A stretch of 64,000 nucleotides of DNA from Chrysophaeum taylorii (GCA_029834535.1 JAQMWT010000674.1:1-64000); one strand, 5' to 3'. Numbered from the stretch's first letter, positions 42,211 to 52,068 are shown. A program made the numbers and translations. Notes: generated by a model not told the origin, from the letters alone.

Positions 42211-43308
42211 CTAGACCGCAGGGTTTCGGTGCATGTAGGGCAGGTTGCTGATGGCCTTTTTGGCCTCCAACCGAGAACCCTCGTCGTCGCAGTGTTTGAC
42301 AACGACAGGCTCAGGCATGGGGGGCTCCTCGTCGACGGCCAGGAGCTTTTTGTTGCTGGACCGCGCCGCCTCGGCCGTCTGCTTGGTGCGCTCGGCGACG
42401 GCCGCGAGTGACTTTTTGGAGTGGATAGACCCAAGGGCTTTGTCCACATCGAGGAGACTCTGCGCGACGCTCGCGGCGTCCTCCTCCTCGCCCGCCGCCG
42501 TTGCCGCCTCCTTCGGTTGGGCCTCGTCGTCGTCCTTTTTTTGCTGAAAGCTCTTGAGATTGGCGGCGGTGAGCTGCATCGCCTTCCTCACCTCCGACCC
42601 CAATTTCCGGTCGATCGACGCCTCGGACTTGGCGGTTGCGTCGTCGTCGTTGTCATCCGCGGCTTCGAGCTCTTTTATCCTCGACCTCACGTTCTCGATG
42701 AGCGCCGACACCTCCGAGTCCGTTATGTACTTGTCAAAGTCGAGGTTCTGCGCGAAGGCGAGCAAGTCCTCGGCCTTGTCGCCCTCCAACAACTCGCTCG
42801 CCTCCCCGGCCTGCTGCTCGGTCAGAGCCCACATCGGCCGCCGCAGTTTCGCCTCCGCCTCGACCTTCGACTCCGCCTCCTTGCTCTCCGCCGGAGATGC
42901 ATCCTCCTCTTCGCCCACCAGGGCGCGCTGCTTTGTCTTCCGAATGACAGCGCGCATCCTTGCCTCGCGCTGCATGAACTTCCGCTGCCGCTCTGCCTTG
43001 GCCGCCGCCTCATCGGCGTACTGCTTGTCGAGCTCCTCCTTTGTTGCCCGCAGCTCCTCGAGCCACTTTTTGTGCTTCTGGAGCGCAGTCTTGCTCTTAG
43101 GGCGCAAATCGACGTGAGCCCCACGCTCCTTGGACGAAATCGGCACGTTGATCCCTGGCTTGTCACCCACGTTCCCACACACGAACGCCTGTTTGCTCGC
43201 CGGCGCCGGGCCCTTGTTTGTGCCCGTACCCCCCACAAACGGCCGGTTGCACAGCATCACACCCTTGTAGTTCCCGATCGACACCGCCGGCGCAGCGACC
43301 GTCGCCAT
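42211..43308 (-). CDS. Coiled-coil protein with conserved N-terminal motif, unrecognised
   Basis: 365 residues, single exon. The N-terminus (SIGNYKGVMLCNRPF) is uncharged and looks like a conserved docking motif. It is followed by KHKKWLEELRATKEELDKQY and a basic helix (residues about 75-130), then an acidic Ala/Glu-rich middle. A compact motif, LDFDKYITDSEVSALIENVR at about residues 188-207, is followed by further coiled coil with a short C-terminal motif (AKKAISNLPYMHRNPAV). The layout, short motifs joined by charged helices, suggests a scaffold or cytoskeletal protein. I do not recall the family with enough certainty to name it. Same strand as Cdc48, 77 bases upstream of it. Confidence 0.75.
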   Translation of the reverse strand: MATVAAPAVSIGNYKGVMLCNRPFVGGTGTNKGPAPASKQAFVCGNVGDKPGINVPISSKERGAHVDLRPKSKTALQKHKKWLEELRATKEELDKQYADEAAAKAERQRKFMQREARMRAVIRKTKQRALVGEEEDASPAESKEAESKVEAEAKLRRPMWALTEQQAGEASELLEGDKAEDLLAFAQNLDFDKYITDSEVSALIENVRSRIKELEAADDNDDDATAKSEASIDRKLGSEVRKAMQLTAANLKSFQQKKDDDEAQPKEAATAAGEEEDAASVAQSLLDVDKALGSIHSKKSLAAVAERTKQTAEAARSSNKKLLAVDEEPPMPEPVVVKHCDDEGSRLEAKKAISNLPYMHRNPAV

Positions 43309-43979
43309 GTTGCTTGCTGCTGTGGCGCAAAACTCCCTACTGCGTTAACAAAAGGATTCCACATCTTCAGGTATCCTACACTACTAAAAGAATAATAGCC
43401 AATCGGAAGCCCGGAATGTGGGTGGAGACCGAGGAGGACTGCTAGCCAAAACGGCCGGCGCCCACGGCGGGCGCTGGGGCGACAGGTGCGAAGGGAGGTT
43501 ACAAGCTGTTGTTGGTGAATGCGGCGATGTGCCCGCCTGCCTGCCTGCCCCCCAAGCGTCATTACGAGATGAACGAACCGTGGTCATTGCCGTAGCGACC
43601 TGGAGCGCACATGGCCGCCTAGCTGTCAACAAGATGGTTCACCTTGAAGAGAAGTGGCGCGTCTCGGATGAGGCTCTTGAGGCACTGGTTCAGAAGCACA
43701 TCAACACACGGCCGTAATATGCAGGCTCTTCGACGAAGTCGGTGACGCCGCAACCACGAGCAGCTGACGGTTCCCGCACACACTCCCAGGTCGACAAAAT
43801 CGTTGTCGAGTCGTGTGCGATCGGGGTTGACAGTAAGGGGTGCGGACCCAAGAAGGAGTTGTTGAGGTCGGCGACAACAACGCCAAGCTCAACAATTGAT
43901 GAGCTCGGCGACAACAACGCCGAGCTCAACAACTGATCAAAAAATTCCACCATCAAAACCGTCATCTCAGGGGTCGCGT
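43309..43979. other. Intergenic stretch, no gene recognised
   Basis: Small overlapping frames on both strands. A short repeat ending GCCGAGCTCAACAA lies near 43880-43935. It may contain the decayed front of the ankyrin-type pseudogene that follows. Confidence 0.35.
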
Positions 43980-44960
43980 ATGCATAGTTGCCGGTGGTGT
44001 CGGACACCTAGAGTTCCTCCAGCGGGCTCGTTCCCGGTTATGAGCTGACCTGGAACAGTCGTGCTTCCTTACGGCTTATGCTGGCTATCTCGATGTCCTT
44101 ATTTGCGAACATGTTCATCATTGGTGCCCTTGATACAGTTCCGCGTGTTTTAATGCTGCTCGAAGCGGCCAGCTCGAGGTCATCGAGTCGGCTCGCGCGA
44201 GCAAGTGGAGGGTGGCCTCCTCCATGTCGGCCAATCGATGTCCGCGGAATGAGCACACGTGCTAGCTGGCAGCTCGAGCTGCCACCACGATTTTCGAGGT
44301 CCTCGACTGGGCGCGAGCCGACTGATGCCCGAAAAGCGTTCTCCGACTGGCCGTGGCTGCTAACGCCGCGCAATATTTGATGCATGCCAACGAGGGATGG
44401 TTCGTCACCTTGCTCGATGGCGTCTCTCATGACGCTCTCAACTCGCAACGTTCCTTTCAAAAACGGATCACTGAGCAAGTCCACCACGCGACAATCTAAA
44501 AGCTCTTCGACGACTAGGTCGGCTTCGAGCACCACAATAGCGAGCTGCTTAAGCTTTCCAGGCCACAGACATGCCCTCCGGCTCGATGACAACGCCCAAT
44601 TGCAGAGAGTGAAGGAGGAACCACATATAGAGACTTTGAAATTCGGGGCTGTTTGTTTTGATGACAACGCCCAATTGCAGAGAGTGAAGGAGGTACCACA
44701 TATAGAGATTTTGAAATTCGGGGCTGTTTGTCTAGAGGGCCGAGTGAGCCCCTCATCATCGACAATCGTCTCCGGTACCCAGCACCGTGTGTGTGTTGCT
44801 CAGGGGGGCCAGCTCGAGGTCAACAAGAGGCGAGAGCCAGCGAGCACCCGTGTTATGAAAGGGCGTCTTTGATAGCTCCTCCTAGCCGGCCGTGTGGACA
44901 TCCTCCGTTTGGCTCGCGTATCGGGTGTCAGTGCCGATGCGCACCTGTGGTAGTGGGTTT
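43980..44960 (+). pseudogene. Ankyrin-type (WAR repeat) pseudogene
   Basis: Fragments in changing plus-strand frames recall the repeat units of the gene at 57567-58982: AARSGQLEVIESARASKW, EVLDWARADWCPKSV, a QGGQLEVNKR remnant at about 44805 and a GRVDILRLARVSGVSADAHL remnant at about 44886. Stops and frame changes separate them, so no intact gene remains. A 75-bp tandem duplication (44585-44734) interrupts it. It is probably a dead relative of a multigene family. Confidence 0.55.
44585..44734. repeat. 75-bp tandem duplication
   Basis: GATGACAACGCCCAATTGCA and the next 55 bases occur twice back to back with about three base differences. It lies inside the ankyrin-type pseudogene. Confidence 0.85.
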
Positions 44961-45388
44961 GAATACACTCGTCAAACGGCTGCTCACTACAATCACAAAC
45001 AGCGACCAAACTATGACGCCTTCCGGGTACCTACTGCCTCCTCCCCACCCGCTACTTTCTAGCCCTTCTCGTTCTAGTCTCCGTCCCTTTTAGCAGTCGG
45101 CTTTTTAAAGCCCATTCGCCTACCCTTGGTTGCTCGCGCCGGGCCGCCTTGTGCGGCTACTCCGGGGTTTGAATCGTGACACGGACACGCGCCCTGTCTC
45201 GCGCGAAATAAAAAATTATTCGAAGGCGGGCTACTGTATGCCGCACTGGACAATTTATTGTCGCTGAAGTGTTTAAGAGACTCGTGCTGGGATGGTGGGG
45301 GCGGAGAAGGCACGGAAGTGTTAGCAGCAGGTTCCTGGAGGTCATAGAGGGTGAGTAACCAAAACATCAATGCTGGCTGCAAGAACAG
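44961..45388. other. Intergenic stretch, no gene recognised
   Basis: No supported frame. A possible splice donor (GAGG then GTGAGT at 45351) and acceptor (ACAG ending at 45388) would define a 38-nt intron before the exon-like frame at 45389, but I found no convincing upstream exon. Confidence 0.3.
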
Positions 45389-45553
45389 TCACAACCATAT
45401 GATACTATTGATTCGGTCTTTTCGCGAGAGAAGATTGACACCGCTCTGGGCCCCTTGATCGCTGCGGCCCCATTCAAGTTTGCGCGGACCAGCGCGGTGA
45501 CGCTGCAGAAGCTGCTGGACGTGGCTGCTAGCTCGGCCTCGGGGGGGCTCTAG
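45389..45553 (+). pseudogene. Orphan exon-like frame
   Basis: After a candidate acceptor at 45388 the frame reads smoothly to TAG at 45551-45553, with SVFSREKIDTALGPLIAAAP and FARTSAVTLQKLLDVAASSA, a helical, amphipathic composition unlike the flanks. It has no start codon of its own. It may be the last exon of a lost or unidentified gene. Family unknown. Confidence 0.35.
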
Positions 45554-45844
45554 GCTTTAATTGCACGTACACGTAACGTATAGATGCGCTCCCAACGCGT
45601 CCTTCGCTACATATATATCGCCGGGCGGGCCCCAGCAAGGCGATCACAGCTTTCACATCAACCTCAGCCAATCGGGGCAGGGCCACGGCGTTTGGTGGGG
45701 AGGATCATCGTCTACGCATCGAGGCTACGCCCCTCTCGCCTCGTGCAACGGCTCCTTTATTTTATTATCCGGGTATTCCGAGAAGGCGTTGGTCAGCAGC
45801 GCCGAGGACAAACACTGCTGATCAGAATTTTTATCTCCATCTAG

Positions 45845-48800
45845 ATGGCGTCGCGTCGACAGGAAACTGTGGATCAACTGATCGAGGAGCTGAGCTGTCG
45901 GCCCGTCTCGGTGGCGACGCTGGCCTCTGGCGCCAGGCTGCTGCAGGAGTTCGCAGCGATGCGGAAGGACGTCGAACTCGTTATAGAGACGGCAGCAAAG
46001 ATGAGCGGCGAGTCGACGTCGACCGCGTTGCACATGAGCGCGATGGCTGCGAGCGTCTTCGAGCGCGAGCGCACCACTTTCTTGCGAATGCTCGAGGGAC
46101 GCGCTCGACGCGACGACGCGAGAGCAGCGGCACGCCTCTTGTGGCGCATGTGGTGGCGTCAGCTCCGGACGAACGCAAGGCGACGCTGGGCACGTTGGGT
46201 AAGGGCCACTTGGCTCGCGTGCCGGCGGCGCGAGCTGTCGCTGACGGAGGCACGCGCGGCGCTCGAACGGCGCCGCCATTCGCGGCTGCGAGGTGAAGGC
46301 GTCAAGCGCATGACGTGGCGCAGGGGTCTTCGCCGACTCCTGCGCTGCGTGCAGGCGTGGCGCCGTCATGCCAACCGGTGCGTTACGGCGAGGAGGGCGT
46401 TGCTCGCTCGGGGGCGACGAGTCGAGGCAGCCAAGGCAACAACGGCACTGCGGCGTTGGTCGCGGGCGACTCGCGAGCTCCGAAGCACGGCGACGATCTG
46501 CCGCCTTCACCGCGTCACAGCGCGGAGGGCGTTGCTTGCTTGGGGGCGACGGCTCGATGCGACTAAATTGGCCAGGGCGCTGCATCGGTGGTTGCTCGCA
46601 GCCCGCGAGCTCCAGAGCGCGGCGACTATCGTCCGCCTCCGTCGCGTCGTCGTCGACCTCGGCGCGCGTGCGAGGCTGCGGCGAACTTTGGGTGAGATGC
46701 GCGCTCACGCGACGCGCCGCAGGACGCTGAGGCACGCCGTTGCTGGCGCAGCACTCAGACGGCGACTCCGGCAAATGGGAGTGGCCATGCAGCAATGGCG
46801 GGTTGTGGTCGCTCGCCTACGGACGTCCGAGCTCGCGTGCCGAGCGGCCACGCTGCGCGCGATCGTTCGCTGGGCTTTTGGCTCGATCTGTGCACACACG
46901 AAGCGACGAAGGACGCTTCGGCGCCTTGTTAGTGGAGCGGCACACAGACGGCGGCGCCGGCTAATCGTGGCGGCTACGCAGCGTTGGCTGACCGAGATTG
47001 TGAGTCGGAGAGCGCGCGATCGCGCGCGTCGCGTAGACGGAGTGCGGGCTCTCGTTGCGCGTCTTGCGGCCGGCCACATGCGCGCGAGCCTGGGATATGT
47101 GTTAGTGTGTTGGCGCCGCGCCACCGTCCGAGCAGCTGCATGGCTCGAGGCACGACGAAGGCTCGCGACGGCGTTGCGGCGACGCGCGGCGTACGGGCTA
47201 TCAGCCGCGTGGTTCGTCTGGTCGCGACTCGCCGCAGACGTCGGGGCGATGCGTTTTGCGTGCCAACGGCTGGCGACGCGACAGAAAAGCCGACAGCTCG
47301 CAGCCGCCTTGTGTTTGTGGTCGCATCTAGCGCGCGAGGTTCGGACGACACACCTCGTTTTCCAGAGCTTGTTCGCGCAACGGGTACGGCGCAATATCGC
47401 GGGCGCAATGTTGCTGTGGTCGCGTCTCGCACGTGATGCCAGGGCGTTACGTCTAGCGTGCCAGCGCTTGGCAAGGCGACGGAAACGCCAGTATCTGGCA
47501 GCGTACGTGTCGCTCTGGTCGCGACGGGCACGAACCGCAAAATGTCGCGTCGCGGCGACGCGTATCGTTGCCTCCGTGACTTGTCGCCTCGAGCGCCGCC
47601 GCGCCTTGTCGCGCTGGTCGCGGTGCACGAATGCTGCTCGCATGCTCGTCGCCTCTGCGAGCCGCGTCACAACGGCCCTTCGGCGCTGCCGGCTCTCGAG
47701 GGCACTCGCGCTATGGAATCGGCATCGGACGACCGAGGCGACCAAGCTCCTGCTGCTGCTACTGCCGTTCGTCGCGATGCGACCCGCATCTTGGCGCCGC
47801 CGTCAGCGAGCCCTTGCACACTGGCGTAGCGTGACGCGCGACTTCCGGATATTTTTGAACGCAGCAGCTTTGACTCGTGCAATCGCGTCGTCGTCGTTTC
47901 GGGCGACGGCGCGCGCGTGGGCGACGTGGCGCCGCGCGATCGTCGGCTCCGCCGGCCTCGAGATGACCGCATGCTCGAGGGCACGGCAGCACCGTCTAGC
48001 CGCGGCCTTCCATCGCTGGACACGCGCTAGACGACGTCAGCAACTCCTGGCGCGCACGCAGCGACGACGGACGCGACGACGCCTCGCGCGCGCCATCCAG
48101 GCGTGGCGATCGCTGCCGGACGCTCGCCTGCCTTTGCGGCGACTCGCTACCATCTGGCGGCGACTCGCGCTTGCCGGCACGATGCGTACGTGGGATACCC
48201 GACGATTTCGTGCATTTGCGCGGCTTCACGCTCGCCATCAAACGCTACGAAAACGGGCCGACGCGCTTCGCGTCTGGCAGCTCGCGACGTCGCGCAGCCT
48301 CGTTGACGCGAGGCTGGTTGCGGTGGCTGCTACGCTCGCCACAAGTCGCCGGCGCCTCGCCGCCTTCCGGAGCTGGAGCCACTGGGTGGTCGCGGTTCGC
48401 GAGGCCGAAGACTTTCGGAAGCGCGTCGCGTTGGCGGGGCTGAAACGCCGCGCGCGCTTACGCCGCGCGCTGCGACGCCTGCTCTCTCGCGCACACAACG
48501 CGTCGTTGCGTCGCGGGTTAGGGCGCTGGTCCCGGCGCGTCGAGGCAGTGCGCCGCGGCTCACGAGTGCGCTTGACCGCGGTGGCTTGTGCACATCTCGC
48601 ACGCATCACCTCGAGCCTCGTCGTATCCGCGCTCGCCCGGTGGAGGGCGTACGTCGCCGCGCTCAGACGCGTCGAGGAGAGTCTCCCGCTCGTCCTCGTC
48701 AAAGGTATCGACCCCGTGGCGAGCGCCGCCAAGAGAATACTCGCGACGTCGGTCCCTCGCAACGCGACACCTCGCGATCTCGCCGTCGTCGCCCGTCGCG

Positions 48801-49327
48801 TCCGCGAATCGTGCGAGCGCGCCGGAGCCGCGCGCGTCGAGCGACGACTACGCGCGCGAGCGTCCGCCGGCGGGGTCGCCGTCCGACGGTTCCTGGTGCG
48901 GAAAGGCCGTCAACAGGCCTCTAAGGCATTGGCGGTGTGGGCGACCCGGGCGCACCGCGACCGCGCTACGACGAGGTTGGCGCTCGACCACTCGCGCCAG
49001 CGCGAGCGCCGGCACCTCGGGCGCGTATTCCGCCGCTGGCACGATTGCTGTTCCGAGCGGCGCGTCGCCACCGTCGTCCAAGAGCACGCTTCGATTGCTC
49101 TCACCCTCGCGCGCGTCTTCGGGGCGTGGGTGGCCTGCGCGGCCGAACGTCGACGTCTGCGTGCTATCGTGCACCAGGCAGCCCTCAAACCCGGCCAGCG
49201 CGACATCGCCGAGTACATCCGCGACCTCCTCGTCCCGCCCAGCAGAGGCGCGCCGCGGCGCGAGCGCGGCGTCTACGCACGCACCCTCCGCCGAAGGGTT
49301 GTGGGTCTCCACGACGACGACACATAG
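45845..49327 (+). CDS. SFI1: SFI1-like centrin-binding repeat protein
   Basis: 1160 residues, single exon, extremely rich in Arg, Ala, Leu and Trp. After a helical N-terminus (about 1-80), the protein is built of a long array of helix units spaced roughly 30-40 residues apart, with the pattern A-L-x-x-W-x-x-x (for example ATTALRRWSRATRELRS; ARALHRWLLAARELQSA; AGAMLLWSRLARDARALR). This is the Sfi1 signature: each Trp-centred helix binds one centrin, forming a filament at centrosomes, basal bodies or spindle poles. Codon use is strongly GC-rich, which creates long false frames on the opposite strand. It ends 62 bases before the next gene on the same strand. Family assignment is strong; the exact repeat count needs a profile search. 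Confidence 0.8.
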   Translation: MASRRQETVDQLIEELSCRPVSVATLASGARLLQEFAAMRKDVELVIETAAKMSGESTSTALHMSAMAASVFERERTTFLRMLEGRARRDDARAAARLLWRMWWRQLRTNARRRWARWVRATWLACRRRELSLTEARAALERRRHSRLRGEGVKRMTWRRGLRRLLRCVQAWRRHANRCVTARRALLARGRRVEAAKATTALRRWSRATRELRSTATICRLHRVTARRALLAWGRRLDATKLARALHRWLLAARELQSAATIVRLRRVVVDLGARARLRRTLGEMRAHATRRRTLRHAVAGAALRRRLRQMGVAMQQWRVVVARLRTSELACRAATLRAIVRWAFGSICAHTKRRRTLRRLVSGAAHRRRRRLIVAATQRWLTEIVSRRARDRARRVDGVRALVARLAAGHMRASLGYVLVCWRRATVRAAAWLEARRRLATALRRRAAYGLSAAWFVWSRLAADVGAMRFACQRLATRQKSRQLAAALCLWSHLAREVRTTHLVFQSLFAQRVRRNIAGAMLLWSRLARDARALRLACQRLARRRKRQYLAAYVSLWSRRARTAKCRVAATRIVASVTCRLERRRALSRWSRCTNAARMLVASASRVTTALRRCRLSRALALWNRHRTTEATKLLLLLLPFVAMRPASWRRRQRALAHWRSVTRDFRIFLNAAALTRAIASSSFRATARAWATWRRAIVGSAGLEMTACSRARQHRLAAAFHRWTRARRRQQLLARTQRRRTRRRLARAIQAWRSLPDARLPLRRLATIWRRLALAGTMRTWDTRRFRAFARLHARHQTLRKRADALRVWQLATSRSLVDARLVAVAATLATSRRRLAAFRSWSHWVVAVREAEDFRKRVALAGLKRRARLRRALRRLLSRAHNASLRRGLGRWSRRVEAVRRGSRVRLTAVACAHLARITSSLVVSALARWRAYVAALRRVEESLPLVLVKGIDPVASAAKRILATSVPRNATPRDLAVVARRVRESCERAGAARVERRLRARASAGGVAVRRFLVRKGRQQASKALAVWATRAHRDRATTRLALDHSRQRERRHLGRVFRRWHDCCSERRVATVVQEHASIALTLARVFGAWVACAAERRRLRAIVHQAALKPGQRDIAEYIRDLLVPPSRGAPRRERGVYARTLRRRVVGLHDDDT

Positions 49328-49389
49328 TGTGTCCGTCGTCCACGAGACGACGACGACAGCCTGCCTGCCTGCCTTTTACGTGCGAAAAG

Positions 49390-50871
49390 ATGAGCGATGA
49401 TGAAGAGCTGGCGGTGCGGTGGGAGGGGGTGTGCCGTGCCCTCGCGGTCGGTGCGGAGGAGCGGTGCCGGTTCTGGGAACGAATCCGCAGCGCGTACGGG
49501 GAGCCACACCGACGGTATCACACGTTGGAGCACCTCTCCGAGGTGTTTGCGTGGCGCGATCGGTTTCGAGCGCGCCTTAGTCGGCCCCTCGTTGTGGATC
49601 TCGCGATATTCTTTCACGACATCGTGTACGACCCCCAGAGCTCCCGGAACGAGGAGGAGTCGGCGTTGGTGCTCGCCGAGTTTTTTGCGGCCGCCTCGCC
49701 CGAGCTGAGCTTGCTCGAGAGGCAGCTCGCGTTCGAATGGATCGTTCAAACCAAGCATCACCGGTGCATGGCGGACGATCCGATCGACTGCAAGTTCTTC
49801 ATGGACTTTGACATGGCCGTTCTAGGCAAACCGGCCGCCGAGTACGACGCGTACGCGGCGCGAGCGCGAGAGGAATACGCGAGCGTTCCGGAGGCGGCTT
49901 GGTGCCGGGGGCGCGGCGCGGTCCTCGAGAAGATGGCGACGCCCGTGTTCGCGACCGAGGAGATGCGCGAACTGCTGGAAGAAAGGGCGCACGAAAACAT
50001 GCGGCGCGAGGCGGCCGCGCTCCGCGCGAGGTACGAGGAGTGTAGCGCGTCGTCGCGGGCGTCGGCGCGCGTCGTCCTGGCTTTAGGGCGGGCGAGGGGG
50101 GTGCTGTCGGCGGGGTTCTCGCCGGTCGTCCCGAGTCTCCTGGTGGCGCTAGCCGCCGTCACCACGAAGCAGTCTTTTTTTCGCGTCGCGACGGTATGCG
50201 TTTTCTTCGCGGTTTTCGCCGCCGAAATTGCCGGAAGCTTCTGTCGCGTTCTGAAATCGGACGCGGCACCGCCGCCAGGCCGATCGAGCTCGCCCGCAAT
50301 TTTCGCCGGGAGCTTCAACCCGCCGCACAAAGGCCATCTCGCGATCCTTCGCAGGCTCGCGGTGCGACACGCGCGCGTTTACGCGGTCGTCGCGACGAAC
50401 TCGGCCAAGCGTTGCGCGGTGAGCGCCGACGAGCGCCGAGAGCTCCTCCAGTGGGCGATCGACGCCGACGGCGAGTTGCAGGGCGTCGTCACGGCCGTCG
50501 CGCACTCGGGCTACGTCTGGAGCCTCGCGCTCGAGCTGGGCGAGCGGCCCGTATTGTACCGGGGTATCCGGTCGTGGGCCGCCGACGGCCCCGCCGAGGT
50601 CGCGCTCCTCGTCCAAAACGTCCTTGGGCCGCTCCTCCTCGGCTGGAGAGGAGGCTTTTTCAACCCCTTCCCTGTCCGGACGCGCTTCCTCGCGAGCGAC
50701 CCCGAGCTCCAGCACGTCTCCTCGTCGCTAGTCCGGGACCGCCTCCGCCGATCCCCCCCTCCTCCTCCTCAAACCGCCGCGTGTTCGTCTCCCAGGGTGG
50801 TGGCCGGGCTCGTGCCGGACGCCATAGCCGGGGACGTTTCGCGGTTGTGGTCTTGCCGCGACGCTTACTAA
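49390..50871 (+). CDS. HD-domain phosphohydrolase fused to PPAT-like nucleotidyltransferase
   Basis: 493 residues. Residues 1-215 match the bacterial 'predicted metal-dependent HD phosphohydrolase' family: RYHTLEH (His44/48), FFHDIVYDP (His76-Asp77), NEEESALVLAEFF, QTKHH and FMDFDMAVLG. A linker with two hydrophobic stretches (about 243-258 and 263-284) follows. Residues 302-450 form a nucleotidyltransferase domain of the phosphopantetheine adenylyltransferase type: GSFNPPHKGH holds the H-x-G-H site, YRGIRSW the conserved RG(L/I)R, and VSSSLVRD the S-S-S-x-V-(R/K) motif. PPAT converts 4'-phosphopantetheine and ATP to dephospho-CoA. The pairing may couple CoA or nucleotide synthesis with hydrolysis of a related compound (inference). 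The hydrophobic linker suggests membrane attachment. The ATG at 49390 is chosen because homology starts there. It ends 5 bases from the convergent EF-hand gene. Confidence 0.82.
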   Translation: MSDDEELAVRWEGVCRALAVGAEERCRFWERIRSAYGEPHRRYHTLEHLSEVFAWRDRFRARLSRPLVVDLAIFFHDIVYDPQSSRNEEESALVLAEFFAAASPELSLLERQLAFEWIVQTKHHRCMADDPIDCKFFMDFDMAVLGKPAAEYDAYAARAREEYASVPEAAWCRGRGAVLEKMATPVFATEEMRELLEERAHENMRREAAALRARYEECSASSRASARVVLALGRARGVLSAGFSPVVPSLLVALAAVTTKQSFFRVATVCVFFAVFAAEIAGSFCRVLKSDAAPPPGRSSSPAIFAGSFNPPHKGHLAILRRLAVRHARVYAVVATNSAKRCAVSADERRELLQWAIDADGELQGVVTAVAHSGYVWSLALELGERPVLYRGIRSWAADGPAEVALLVQNVLGPLLLGWRGGFFNPFPVRTRFLASDPELQHVSSSLVRDRLRRSPPPPPQTAACSSPRVVAGLVPDAIAGDVSRLWSCRDAY

Positions 50872-50876
50872 ACTTC

Positions 50877-51560
50877 TCAGGCAGCAGCAGCAGCGGTATC
50901 ATTTTCGCGCAAAAGGTTTGGGTCGGAGGTGAAGGCCTCGAGAAAAAAGTAGACAGCCTCGTCGAGGAGAATGTGGCCGCCGCCGTCGTGGTCGACCTTG
51001 GCGAAGTCGTCGTCGGTCATTGGAGGCCCTTGGTAGCCGAACGAGCCGAGCTCGGCGTTGATCTTCTCGAGGTTGGCGTGCCACTCGCGCTTCGAGACGC
51101 GCCGATCCTTGGAGGTGTCGGCGATGTCGAAGAGGCGGAAAATGAGGAGGGCGCACTGCGTGGCGACCAGAAGGAGCCGAAACTCGGATCGTGTCACGTA
51201 ATCGTCGTCTCCCTCGTCGGCCGCCGGCGCGACGCCGTTCGCCAGCGCAAACGCGCGAATCAGGCACGGCCTCGCGTACACGTAAAGCTTGCTCTTGTGG
51301 TTCACCATCTTTACCCCATGCTTGCGCTCGAAGCTCCCGGTCACGGCGTTGAAGTAGCTGTCGAACTCGGCCAGCGACACCTTTCCCGACCCGTTCCCGT
51401 CGACCGCGCGCCACTCCTTGGACCGCACGCCCGCCTCCTCCACTTTCCCGGGAAACACCTGTGCGAGCACCTCGCGGTCGAAGCTGTTCCCGTCCTTCCA
51501 GGCGGACGGCACGCCCTCCCACGACACCGTCTCTTGTTGTTGGCTAGTAAACGACGCCAT
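50877..51560 (-). CDS. EF-hand calcium-binding protein
   Basis: 227 residues when started at the ATG at 51560 (MASFTSQQQETVSW); a longer frame begins at 51626 but adds a hydrophobic leader without support. Three EF-hand loops are visible: DGNGSGKVSLAEF (about residue 55-67), a weaker DTSKDRRVSKREW (about 147-159) and DHDGGGHILLDEA (about 190-202). The first has a near-ideal calcium loop; the second lacks several ligands. A pair of hydrophobic helices lies between. Likely a cytosolic calcium sensor or cytoskeletal component. Its 3' end overlaps within a few bases of the HD-PPAT gene, so the transcripts probably overlap. Confidence 0.8.
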   Translation of the reverse strand: MASFTSQQQETVSWEGVPSAWKDGNSFDREVLAQVFPGKVEEAGVRSKEWRAVDGNGSGKVSLAEFDSYFNAVTGSFERKHGVKMVNHKSKLYVYARPCLIRAFALANGVAPAADEGDDDYVTRSEFRLLLVATQCALLIFRLFDIADTSKDRRVSKREWHANLEKINAELGSFGYQGPPMTDDDFAKVDHDGGGHILLDEAVYFFLEAFTSDPNLLRENDTAAAAA

Positions 51561-51626
51561 AGGGATCAAGCGCAACGGCACCAATAATAGAAGCAGCGTC
51601 CTTTTGGGGAATTCACTACTACACAC

Positions 51627-51843
51627 TTAGCTCGGTTTTTCAATGAACTTCTTCAGTTTACTCGACTATACACCAGAAGAATTCTCGTTTTCACGTTCGT
51701 GTTCGTTCAGCGGACTGGAGCCGCGCTGCGCAGACTACTAGAGGTGGTGGAAAATGCTGATGATGAGGAGGGGAAGGCGGAACATAATAATGAGGAGCGC
51801 AAGATAAGCCGACTGCGACGACATCGATACTGGCGTTGAACGC
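51627..51843. other. Intergenic, no gene
   Basis: Short frames only. Directly upstream of the EF-hand gene on its strand, so its promoter may be here. Confidence 0.4.
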
Positions 51844-52068
51844 TAACTTAACTAACTTCAGACCTCTCCCGAGCATGGGAGCCAGGCCGGACCGACAGGA
51901 GCCAGTCCGGAATCACGGGCCTGTAGACGAGGAGCGCCGAAAGGTCGGTCGGCGGAGAGTGACCATCAAGCTTGTCGCCATGCGACGAGGAGACCGCGAT
52001 GTGACTGACAACCAACTCGTCGATAACCTTCCGTCTGCGCCCCCCGGCCGTACCCCGTCCCACTGAAC
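51844..52068 (+). repeat. Dispersed repeat R1, copy D
   Basis: The best-preserved copy. It begins AACTTAACTAACTTCAG, has the core GAGCATGGGAGCCAGGCCGG, the inverted repeat CCGGAC...GTCCGG, and ends near CCCGTCCCACTGAACG. No target duplication was identified. Confidence 0.8.

Noticed and set aside
45160-45190. Possible tRNA T-arm (GGGTTTGAATC)
   Set aside because: No matching acceptor stem, D arm or anticodon arm around it.
46705-47745. 346-residue minus-strand frame opposite the SFI1-like gene
   Set aside because: Arg/Ala/Thr-rich mirror of a GC-rich coding sequence; the plus-strand frame has clear Trp-centred repeats.
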